From Eubacterium sp. (GTDB lineage Bacteria; Bacillota; Clostridia; Lachnospirales; Lachnospiraceae): a DNA stretch of 7,922 nt. The translations under genes and the position numbers were made by a program. Shown one piece after another: positions 1 through 5,815 of the stretch (positions are counted from its first letter, which is position 1; each line of letters starts with the position of its first letter). Below the pieces are notes generated by a model, which saw only the letters and a list, made by a program, of their open reading frames with translations, did not search any database and was not told the DNA's origin. The stretch lies in assembly GCA_003520145.1 (NCBI GenBank), contig DOVJ01000156.1, positions 1 through 7,922 of the forward strand, given 5' to 3'.

Positions 1-366
1 CTTAATGCCGGCTGCGGGGTGATATCATTTGCACCTGACAGGGAACTGAAGGATTATGTATATGTGAATAGTGATCATGAACTTATACATCGCACAGAGG
101 TTGTTGCTGAGGGCGTCAGTGATGTGTTCTACAGCAGTGAGTATGGACTGTATGTAGGAATATGCAGTGATGGAAAAGTGTTCTCATATGATGGAGCAGA
201 AGTGAAAGAGCTTGGATTTGAAGTGAAGGATATGTATCTGTTAGATCCTGTCAGCCCTATCATGAGACCATATGACCCGGATCCTGAATATAAGGTAATA
301 AGGAGCGATGCGCTGATAGTGGTGCGTAATGGGGAAGAGTATGAGGTGATGAAGTGGAGTGAATGA
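1..366 (+). CDS. 3' part of an unrecognised protein (5' end outside window)
   Basis: The frame is open from base 1 to the TGA at 364-366, giving 121 residues of the C-terminus. A GTG at 19 could be read as a start, but the frame stays open upstream and no Shine-Dalgarno sequence precedes it, so this is most likely the tail of a longer gene. The visible part is rich in beta-prone segments with short Gly/Asp turns, for example GLYVGICSDGKVFSYDG and VRNGEEYEVMKW. This resembles repeating strands of a beta-propeller or WG-like repeat protein. No catalytic motif, membrane segment or anchor is visible. I do not recognise the family, and the propeller reading is a weak inference from strand pattern alone. 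No clear rho-independent terminator follows; repeats begin 12 bases after the stop. Confidence 0.6.
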   Translation, partial: LNAGCGVISFAPDRELKDYVYVNSDHELIHRTEVVAEGVSDVFYSSEYGLYVGICSDGKVFSYDGAEVKELGFEVKDMYLLDPVSPIMRPYDPDPEYKVIRSDALIVVRNGEEYEVMKWSE

Positions 367-377
367 CAGCCGGGGAT

Positions 378-490
378 GGCAGTGAGAATTGGGTTTTTTC
401 GTAATTTCGCTGTCGGAAGAGAGGCTGTAGGCTTAAAAAGGCGGCGAAAATCGGGTTTTTCCATGATTCCGCTGTCGTAAAGAGAATCTG
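378..490. repeat. Two imperfect direct copies of a ~50-bp sequence, 62-bp period
   Basis: Copy 1 (378-427) and copy 2 (440-490) align over their first 42 bases with about ten mismatches. Both contain a G/T-rich core (GGGTTTTT) followed by a CGCTGTCG block (409-415 region and 471-477 region). Neither contains a gene start. The substitutions are scattered, suggesting an old duplication or two members of a dispersed family. On the minus strand the copies read as T-poor, A-rich segments that stay open in one frame, but there is no ribosome binding site, so I do not call a protein. This repeat fills most of the 367-527 gap; otherwise I see nothing there. Confidence 0.55.
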
Positions 491-527
491 AAATATGTGA
501 TTGTAACGTTAGCCACAATGTAAAAAG

Positions 528-752
528 AATTCATCGTCGTACGGCGACGATTCGCAAGATTTCGTCATACTTGAGCGTGCTAATGCAAAGCCCGAAGCAC
601 TGTTTGAGTGCTCGAAGAGCACGAGTTTGCGAGAGGGCTTTGCTAATTGATGCACGCGAAAGTATAGAAATCTTGACGTGTCGCAGTATGACGATGAATT
701 CCGTCAGCGAAAGTATAGAAATCTTGACGTGTCGCAGTATGACGATGAATTC
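528..752. repeat. Nested palindromic repeat element with duplicated right arm (MITE- or REP-like)
   Basis: The left arm (528-593) and right arm (635-701) are imperfect inverted copies. Both outer ends are GAATTCATCGTC or its complement, followed by an AAGATTTC block, a GCGTGC block and an inner GCAAAGCCC / GGGCTTTGC pair. The central 41 bases (594-634) hold further short hairpins, including GTGCTC-GAA-GAGCAC (608-622). The outer part of the right arm is then repeated once more (707-752). No transposase or terminal target-site duplication can be recognised. The element sits between convergently oriented genes (the 1-366 gene and the 751-1683 gene), where long hairpins could act as a bidirectional terminator or mRNA 3'-end stabiliser. 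That role is inference. Short open frames on both strands here only reflect the repeat. Confidence 0.75.
656..752. repeat. Exact 46-bp tandem direct repeat (656-701 and 707-752)
   Basis: The two copies are identical over 46 bases, from GCGAAAGTATAG to ACGATGAATTC, and are separated by five bases (CGTCA), giving a 51-bp period. Each copy is the complement of the outer left arm starting at 528, so the left arm can pair with either copy. Two units with a 5-base gap do not fit a CRISPR array. Perfect identity, against the imperfect left arm, points to a recent duplication or gene-conversion event. Confidence 0.9.
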
Positions 753-1683
753 ACACATTATTATACCCTATCATTATCTCCGGATACATAGTCTGCAATA
801 TCTCTAGAACCTCCACACAATCTCCCTTTTTCTGTCCCTGTATAGTATAGATGCGGCGGGTGTTGGATACAACACGAAGTGTGTAGGTGATGTCGTGCTT
901 GATCACGAGGCTTCGTCTTAATACACTGTGGTAATAAGCCCAGGTGATGTTTTCAAGCGGTATGATACATATGTTGCGGTAAGAAAGTCCGATGAGGTAA
1001 TTCTTCGTGAGGCGGATATTGCCTTGTGAATATATGACTCCCTCGTCGAGCTCTCGTTGGGCATCCTTGAGCCTCTTTGGCACCATGAAGTAGTTGTTGT
1101 TATGAAGTACATATAATGCTATAGGCGGGTATATGATGCCTGATATGAGGATGATAAGATGCGCTACGAGTATGGAGAAGCATAATATAAGAAGGATCTC
1201 CAGTGCTTTGATGAGCTTCTCGTCGTAGGCATTCTCGTCGATTATCAGAGGGGAGGAGAAGCGTTCGAGCTCGTTCTCGCTCCAGTTGATATCTCTTGCG
1301 AATTCTTTGATGAGCTTGGTCGTAGAACCATCTGCCTTTGTTACCCTGGCTTTGATATAACGAGGTGTTGTATCGGATGTCTTAAGTATGAGAAAGTAAC
1401 ATCTGTCATCCTTGATTATATAGTGGTAATAGCCTGTTTTACCGTCTTGTATGGCCTGATATCCCGTATAGTGCAGATCCTGAAGATCGAGTGCTACATA
1501 GTCCTGGCCTCTTTGGTCATGACCTGAGATTGAGGTTATGCTGTCAAGATATGTCGGATACAGGATTTTTAGTATCCGAAGGTGACTGCATAGGGCTATG
1601 AGCGCGATAAGGATTGCCATGTCTATAGCGAGATTTATGAAGTTCCTGATGCGAAGCAGGAAGGTTATCTTTGCTTTTGACAC
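751..1683 (-). CDS. Two-TM membrane protein with basic C-terminal domain, function unknown
   Basis: This is a 310-residue protein. A short Lys/Arg-rich N-terminus precedes TM1 (about residues 15-33). A mostly polar, probably extracytoplasmic region (about 40-155) contains YYHYIIKDDRCYFLILK. TM2 spans about 161-190. The C-terminal cytoplasmic region (about 200-310) includes IRLTKNYLIGLS, IPLENITWAYYH and a YTLRVV strand, an alternating beta pattern that could be a PH-like fold. The arrangement recalls uncharacterised Lachnospiraceae membrane proteins, but I cannot name a family with confidence. The start is GTG at 1683-1681. It is the only usable start before an in-frame TAA upstream, although its AGGG site lies 14 bases away. 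The stop codon shares two bases with the palindromic repeat. It is transcribed away from the methyltransferase gene. Confidence 0.8.
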   Translation of the reverse strand: MSKAKITFLLRIRNFINLAIDMAILIALIALCSHLRILKILYPTYLDSITSISGHDQRGQDYVALDLQDLHYTGYQAIQDGKTGYYHYIIKDDRCYFLILKTSDTTPRYIKARVTKADGSTTKLIKEFARDINWSENELERFSSPLIIDENAYDEKLIKALEILLILCFSILVAHLIILISGIIYPPIALYVLHNNNYFMVPKRLKDAQRELDEGVIYSQGNIRLTKNYLIGLSYRNICIIPLENITWAYYHSVLRRSLVIKHDITYTLRVVSNTRRIYTIQGQKKGDCVEVLEILQTMYPEIMIGYNNV

Positions 1684-1700
1684 TTTTACATATTTTTCCC

Positions 1701-1729
1701 TTGCTTTTTTCTCTAGTATAGTTTACAAT
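1701..1729 (+). promoter_or_regulatory. Promoter for the methyltransferase-hslO operon
   Basis: TTGCTT (1701-1706) and TACAAT (1724-1729) are separated by 17 bases. The -10 box is 37 bases before the ATG at 1767, which leaves a short leader. It overlaps the minus-strand promoter, so two polymerases could not occupy the region together. Confidence 0.6.
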
Positions 1730-1743
1730 TTAAAAACATTCAA
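1715..1743 (-). promoter_or_regulatory. Promoter for the two-TM membrane protein gene
   Basis: On the minus strand, TTGAAT (1743-1738) and TATACT (1720-1715) are separated by exactly 17 bases, a good sigma-A match. The -10 box ends 31 bases before the GTG start. It lies inside the opposing promoter of the methyltransferase gene. Confidence 0.7.
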
Positions 1744-1766
1744 GAGTTTTTTGGAGTGTTTTTTGT

Positions 1767-2498
1767 ATGTATGATGAATTCGCTATGATATATGACAGGT
1801 TTATGAGTGATATTCCTTATGAGGAATGGGCTTCTTACATAGATGACATTGTTAAGGCAAATGTTGTGGCCAGTGAAGATAAGCTAAAGCTTCTTGAATT
1901 AGGCTGCGGCAGTGGCAATCTTACTTCGTATCTTGCCAAGACCTATGATGTTACCGGGATTGACATATCTAAGAAGATGCTTGAGATGGCTAAGGGCAAG
2001 TGCATAGATGCTAAGCTTTATGAGATGGATATGCGGGATATGAAGCTTGATGAACGCTTTGACGTGATAGTGAGCTTCTGTGACTGCATGAATTATATGC
2101 CGGATAAGAAGGGGCTTTTCGATACATTTGCGGAAAGCTACAGGCTTCTTGAGGATGGTGGCGTGTTTGTGTTCGATATGAAGACCGAGTGCTACTTCAG
2201 ATATGACCTCGATAATTCGACGATTGTCGAAGATGAGGATGATGTGTATCTCGTGTGGCAGAATTGCTATGACAGCAAGAAAAAAGAGAATCAATACATG
2301 ATTGATTTTTTTGTGAAGGATGGAGAGAAGTATGAGCGTTATCGTGAGGTGCAGTCTCAGTATGCATATACGATAGCTGAGGTTAAAGAGCTTCTTGTGA
2401 AAGCCGGATTCGAGGCGGAGGTTGTTGCCGAGGATGGGCAGAGTGATGGAAGCGAAGACGAAGTGCGTAACTTTTTTGTGTGCAGAAAGAAGAGGTAA
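1767..2498 (+). CDS. Class I SAM-dependent methyltransferase (YqeM-like)
   Basis: This 243-residue Rossmann-fold methyltransferase shows motif I LELGCGSGN at residues 43-51, which binds SAM. The acidic end of strand 2 is GID (D66), the MDMRDM segment (87-92) probably contacts the adenine, and the strand-4 motif is FDVIVSFCDCMNY (98-110). The N-terminus MYDEFAMIYDRFMSDIPYEEW matches the pattern of the small methyltransferases that include B. subtilis YqeM. The methyl acceptor is unknown; nothing in the sequence distinguishes RNA, protein or a small molecule. The ATG is preceded by GGAG (1753-1756) with a somewhat long 10-base spacer. hslO starts four bases after its stop, so the two are almost certainly co-transcribed and probably translationally coupled. 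Confidence 0.9.
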   Translation: MYDEFAMIYDRFMSDIPYEEWASYIDDIVKANVVASEDKLKLLELGCGSGNLTSYLAKTYDVTGIDISKKMLEMAKGKCIDAKLYEMDMRDMKLDERFDVIVSFCDCMNYMPDKKGLFDTFAESYRLLEDGGVFVFDMKTECYFRYDLDNSTIVEDEDDVYLVWQNCYDSKKKENQYMIDFFVKDGEKYERYREVQSQYAYTIAEVKELLVKAGFEAEVVAEDGQSDGSEDEVRNFFVCRKKR

Positions 2499-2502
2499 GA
2501 AC

Positions 2503-3387
2503 GTGAGCGATACTATGGTTAGGGCGACAGCCTGCGACGGTTTGATAAGATGTTTTACAGTTAAGAGTACGGATGTTGTGGAGAAGGCAAGGCAGTATCA
2601 TGGGACTAGTCCTGTTATGACAGCTGCGCTTGGAAGGCTTCTTACGGGCGGCCTTATGATGGGCAGGATGATGAAGAACGATAAGGATATTCTTACGATC
2701 AAGATAGATTGTCAGGGCGAGGCTAAAGGGCTTCTTGTGACTGCTGATTCGAATGGCAACATAAAGGGACTTGTGGAGAATCCTATAGTTAATCTTCCTC
2801 CGAATGCTAAGGGGAAGCTCGATGTTGCGGGTGCTCTCGGGCTTGGAGTTCTCAGTGTTATCAAGGATATCGGACTTAAGGAGCCTTATGTGGGTCAGAC
2901 AATTCTTGTGACCAGCGAGATAGCGGAGGATCTGACTTACTACTTTGCCAACAGCGAGCAGATTCCAACAAGTGTAGGCCTTGGAGTTCTCATGAACAAG
3001 GATAACACGGTAAATGTTGCGGGTGGCTTCATAGTTCAGCTCATGCCGGGTGCGGATTCGGATACCGCCGAGGATATGATCTCTAAACTCGAGGCTAACG
3101 TAGCACGCATAACTTCTGTAACTTCGCTCCTTGCTGATGGTATGAGTCCTACAGATCTTGCTAATTATGTACTTGAGGGACTTGATCCTGTTATCAATGA
3201 TGAGATAGAGGTCGCTTATACCTGTGATTGCTCTAAGGATAGATTTGGTAAAAAGATGCTCGCCCTCGGAAAGAAAGAGCTTGATTCTTTGCTTTCAGCG
3301 GGCGAGGATGTAGAAGTTGGATGCGTATTCTGCAACAAGAAGTATGTATTCACTGTAGATGAATTAAAGGGTTACATAAACAATTAA
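2503..3387 (+). CDS. hslO: Redox-regulated chaperone Hsp33
   Basis: Hsp33 is a cytoplasmic holdase that is activated when oxidation releases zinc from four C-terminal cysteines. All four are present as C241-D-C243 and C274-VF-C277. The protein is 294 residues, the length typical of the family. The N-terminal domain carries the conserved TSPVMTAALGRLLTGG stretch, and the middle contains VAGGFIVQLMPGA. I chose GTG at 2503 because it gives MSDTMVRATACDG, the usual clostridial N-terminus, and GAGG (2492-2495) lies seven bases upstream. ATG at 2515 is a weaker alternative. A longer reading from 2422 would overlap the methyltransferase and lacks family support. The last 38 bases overlap the convergent PAQR gene on the opposite strand, and no terminator is visible after the stop. 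Confidence 0.97.
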   Translation: MSDTMVRATACDGLIRCFTVKSTDVVEKARQYHGTSPVMTAALGRLLTGGLMMGRMMKNDKDILTIKIDCQGEAKGLLVTADSNGNIKGLVENPIVNLPPNAKGKLDVAGALGLGVLSVIKDIGLKEPYVGQTILVTSEIAEDLTYYFANSEQIPTSVGLGVLMNKDNTVNVAGGFIVQLMPGADSDTAEDMISKLEANVARITSVTSLLADGMSPTDLANYVLEGLDPVINDEIEVAYTCDCSKDRFGKKMLALGKKELDSLLSAGEDVEVGCVFCNKKYVFTVDELKGYINN

Positions 3388-4036
3388 ATACGCACAGTAT
3401 GTGGCACAGGCTTCCTAACAGCACGAATACGTGAAATATCTCGTGGGTTCCGAAGGTCTTGTGCCTCTTATTATATGAAGAGGCCTTCAAAGAATAGATG
3501 ACACCGCCTACTGAATAGAATATGCCGCCAAGGAGTAAGAGTCCAAACTGCAGAGGTGAGAGTGCCTTCAATAGCGAAGATATGGATATGATGCATATCC
3601 ATCCCATGCCGATGTAGAGCACTGATGAGACCCATCTTGGGCAGAAAACGAAGAATACCTTGATCAGTATGCCGATGGTGGCAAGGCTCCATATGATCAC
3701 AAGCAAGAGAGTACCGATAGGCTTTGGCAGGCAGATACAGCATATAGGTGTGTAGGAGCCTGCTATGAGAACGGAAATCATGATGTGATCAAACTTCTTA
3801 AGTGTGACCGCTAAAGCGCCCTGCGGGTTGAAAAAGTGATAGCATGTACTTGCGGTATACAGAAGAAACATACTTAACATGAAGATGCTTGTTGACAGGA
3901 TGAATGACCCGTGACCTGTCTTATAAGATGTGTTCAAAAGGGGTATCGCTGCCACAACAGTCATGATCATGCCCCAAAAATGTGTGTATGCGCTCATAGG
4001 GTCTTTGGCTTTATTAAAGTATCTGAATAACAACAT
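3350..4036 (-). CDS. trhA: PAQR / hemolysin III family membrane homeostasis protein
   Basis: This 228-residue, seven-TM protein belongs to the hemolysin III branch of the PAQR superfamily, whose bacterial members are linked to membrane fluidity and energy homeostasis. Motifs include the YTASTCYHFF segment (H67), FDH (D83, H84), and HEIFH near the C-terminus (H198, H202). These are the predicted metal-binding residues of PAQR hydrolase-like proteins. ATG at 4036-4034 follows GAGGAAG on the minus strand. The usual family C-terminus ends soon after the last helix (GSLCHILCVF). Here about eleven more residues, NCLCNPLIHLQ, are encoded antisense to the end of hslO, so the tail may be an accident of the overlap. 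The symbol follows common naming for the family and does not imply orthology with the E. coli gene. Older 'hemolysin' labels do not imply toxin activity. Confidence 0.92.
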   Translation of the reverse strand: MLLFRYFNKAKDPMSAYTHFWGMIMTVVAAIPLLNTSYKTGHGSFILSTSIFMLSMFLLYTASTCYHFFNPQGALAVTLKKFDHIMISVLIAGSYTPICCICLPKPIGTLLLVIIWSLATIGILIKVFFVFCPRWVSSVLYIGMGWICIISISSLLKALSPLQFGLLLLGGIFYSVGGVIYSLKASSYNKRHKTFGTHEIFHVFVLLGSLCHILCVFNCLCNPLIHLQ

Positions 4037-4060
4037 AAAAACACTTCCTCTCTATGTGAT

Positions 4061-4077
4061 GTAGTTTTCAATACTAC
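4061..4077. promoter_or_regulatory. Short inverted repeat just downstream of the PAQR promoter
   Basis: GTAGT (4061-4065) and ACTAC (4073-4077) form a 5-bp dyad with a 7-base centre. It lies about 5-22 bases into the predicted leader of the PAQR transcript, a normal place for a repressor site. With arms this short, chance is quite possible. Confidence 0.25.
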
Positions 4078-4088
4078 TTCTTATAGAT

Positions 4089-4117
4089 ATTATAGTCTGG
4101 ATGTGGCGGGGTGTCAA
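4089..4117 (-). promoter_or_regulatory. Perfect-consensus sigma-A promoter for the PAQR gene
   Basis: On the minus strand, TTGACA (4117-4112) and TATAAT (4094-4089) are both exact consensus and are separated by exactly 17 bases. The expected transcription start is near 4082, giving a leader of about 46 bases. Confidence 0.88.
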
Positions 4118-4152
4118 TACATTTGTGCAAGAAAGCGGTAAGAATTTTTTTC

Positions 4153-4181
4153 TTGACTACATAACTTTTTTATTATACAAT
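4153..4181 (+). promoter_or_regulatory. Promoter for the PIG-L deacetylase gene
   Basis: TTGACT (4153-4158) and TACAAT (4176-4181) are separated by 17 bases, and the -10 box is 40 bases before the ATG at 4222. An inverted pair CAAGAAA (4128-4134) / TTTCTTG (4149-4155) overlaps the -35 box and could be an operator. Confidence 0.65.
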
Positions 4182-4221
4182 TAGGATTTGGAATAATTGA
4201 ATATAGAAGGGAGAATACCTT

Positions 4222-5697
4222 ATGCATAGATTGAAATTTGCTAATGTGGTAAAGGGTCTTGCTCTTGGCGCGGCAGCACTGGCGATGGTTATGTCTTCAC
4301 CGAAGGAGGCTTTGGCAGCTGAGCTTGAGACCAACATAGTTATATCTACAGGCGGAGATGGTAAAAAGCTCCATGATGAGATGTACAGTACATATACGGT
4401 GCTTGATTCGGGTGATTATGTTGAGATTATTGCGTCTGAGGGAATCAAGGGTATCTATGTGGTCTGGAACAAGCCTGTTAAAGAGTGGTCTCTAAAGAGT
4501 GGTGCCGGAGAGATGATATGCGGTAAGGATGGCTTCATACATGAGTATGTCGAGCTTGATGGGCAGACTAAGAGTGTTAGGATAACCTCTCAGTCTAACG
4601 GTATGGAGCTCAGTGAAGTATATGCCTGCGGCGCAGGAGAACTGCCTGAGAACTTTCAGAACTGGCAGAAACCGTGCGAGAATGCGGATATCATGATATT
4701 CCCTGCACATGCGGATGATGAGATACTGTTTTTTGGCGGCATCATGCCAACTTATATAGATAAGGGTGCGAGAGTTCAGATCGTATATATGACTCAGTTT
4801 TGGGATACTACCTCTATAAGAGAGCATGAGAAACTTGATGGTCTGTGGGTGAGTGGTGTGAGAAACTACCCTGTCAATCCTGAGTTTACTGATCTGTATT
4901 CGGAGACACTTGATGGAGCTAGATCGCAGTATGATTCAGAAGCAATCACAGAATACATGGTTGAGAACATAAGACGCTTTAAGCCGTCTGTTGTGGTTGC
5001 TCATGATTTTAAGGGTGAGTATGGCCATGGTTATCATATGCTTACTGCTGATTGTCTTTCTAAGGCTGTTGAGCTGACAGGAAAGTCTACTGAGTATACA
5101 GAATCTGCAACTAAGTATGGTGTATGGGATGTTCCTAAGACATACATACACTTGTATGAGAAGAATCAGATAACACTCAATCTTCGTACACCAATCAAGA
5201 GTATGGGCAACAAGACTGCTCTTGAGATTGCCAAGGCTGCATATAAGATGCACTGGTCACAGCAGTGGACCTGGTATTTTGTTGATGATGGTCTTGATGA
5301 GGATGGAAAGCCTAACGATTATAAGTACAGTTGTGCTAAGTTCGGTCTGTATCGTACTACAGTCGGTGCGGATACCGGTAACGATATGCTTGAGAATGTA
5401 AGGCTCTATGCTGATATTGAGGCGGAGAACAAGAAGCTTGCCGAAGAAGAAGCATCAAAGCAGGCTTTGGAAGAGCAGAAGAAAATCGAAGAAGAATCTA
5501 AGCGTATTAAGGAGAGCGAGCAGGCAAAGGTCGCTGAAGAGAACGCAAAAGCTAAGGCTGATAAGGACGTCGGCAATATGATCAAGATATGTATCGCTAT
5601 CATCATACTTATAGTGAGTGCGCTTTTACTTGTTCATATACTTACTGGCAGAAGAGTCAGAAGGGCAGTCAGAAGAAGACGCAATAATCGACAGTAG
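4222..5697 (+). CDS. Secreted, membrane-anchored PIG-L family deacetylase
   Basis: This 491-residue protein begins with a signal peptide (about 1-33, ending ALAA). A beta-rich region (about 35-150) of unclear family precedes a LmbE/PIG-L-type zinc deacetylase domain (about 155-380). The active-site motif reads AHADDE (162-167): H163 and D166 are the expected zinc ligands and D165 the general base. A second cluster, HDFKGEYGHGYH (H261, H269, H272), supplies the remaining histidine ligand. Family members remove acetyl groups from N-acetylglucosaminyl substrates. The exact substrate here is unknown, but export points to a cell-wall or surface glycan. A Lys/Glu-rich coiled coil (about 393-450), a TM helix (about 453-474) and an Arg-rich cytoplasmic tail (RRVRRAVRRRR) anchor it; there is no LPxTG. 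AAGGGAG (4207-4213) lies eight bases before the ATG. The foldase lipoprotein gene follows 118 bases downstream. Confidence 0.88.
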   Translation: MHRLKFANVVKGLALGAAALAMVMSSPKEALAAELETNIVISTGGDGKKLHDEMYSTYTVLDSGDYVEIIASEGIKGIYVVWNKPVKEWSLKSGAGEMICGKDGFIHEYVELDGQTKSVRITSQSNGMELSEVYACGAGELPENFQNWQKPCENADIMIFPAHADDEILFFGGIMPTYIDKGARVQIVYMTQFWDTTSIREHEKLDGLWVSGVRNYPVNPEFTDLYSETLDGARSQYDSEAITEYMVENIRRFKPSVVVAHDFKGEYGHGYHMLTADCLSKAVELTGKSTEYTESATKYGVWDVPKTYIHLYEKNQITLNLRTPIKSMGNKTALEIAKAAYKMHWSQQWTWYFVDDGLDEDGKPNDYKYSCAKFGLYRTTVGADTGNDMLENVRLYADIEAENKKLAEEEASKQALEEQKKIEEESKRIKESEQAKVAEENAKAKADKDVGNMIKICIAIIILIVSALLLVHILTGRRVRRAVRRRRNNRQ

Positions 5698-5726
5698 TTG
5701 TGAAAAAACAGTGAATTCTTGCGCGA

Positions 5727-5755
5727 TGGACTTTATTTTGCGTGAGAAATATGCT
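5727..5755 (+). promoter_or_regulatory. Weak candidate promoter for the lipoprotein pair
   Basis: TGGACT (5727-5732) and TATGCT (5750-5755) are separated by 17 bases, each two mismatches from consensus. The 118-base gap after the deacetylase gene shows no convincing terminator, so the lipoproteins may instead be read from upstream. Confidence 0.3.
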
Positions 5756-5815
5756 AGTATGTTTGTGATGTCGCTTGAAGACACATTTGAAAATACTCGA
5801 TACAATGGAGGTAAT

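Noticed and set aside
365..414. Terminator after the first gene from the GACAGC / GCTGTC pair
   Set aside because: The arms are only six bases with a long, unstructured loop, and the T run lies inside the loop rather than after the stem.
129..518. Minus-strand 129-residue open frame
   Set aside because: It is antisense to the 1-366 gene and runs through the degenerate repeat. No ribosome binding site precedes it and the composition is not protein-like.
656..752. Possible CRISPR array
   Set aside because: There are only two copies of a 46-bp unit with a 5-base gap, with no spacers of normal length and no cas genes. The unit is also part of a larger palindrome.
531..807. Short overlapping open frames on both strands in the repeat
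   Set aside because: They consist mostly of the direct repeat read in different frames, including a duplicated peptide, and lack ribosome binding sites.
1771..1783. GATGAATTC near the methyltransferase start, matching the repeat end
   Set aside because: Only nine bases match, they fall in conserved coding sequence (DEF), and no other part of the repeat is present.
2422..2502. Longer N-terminus for hslO starting at 2422
   Set aside because: It would lie inside the methyltransferase gene in another frame and adds residues with no family match. The GTG at 2503 has a ribosome site and gives the conserved N-terminus.
5406..5606. Minus-strand Ser/Ala-rich open frame
   Set aside because: It is the antisense shadow of the Glu/Lys/Ala-rich coiled coil of the deacetylase.
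5618..5815. Upstream extension of the first lipoprotein by 66 residues
   Set aside because: It overlaps the end of the deacetylase gene and would bury the lipoprotein signal. GGAGGT precedes the ATG at 5816.
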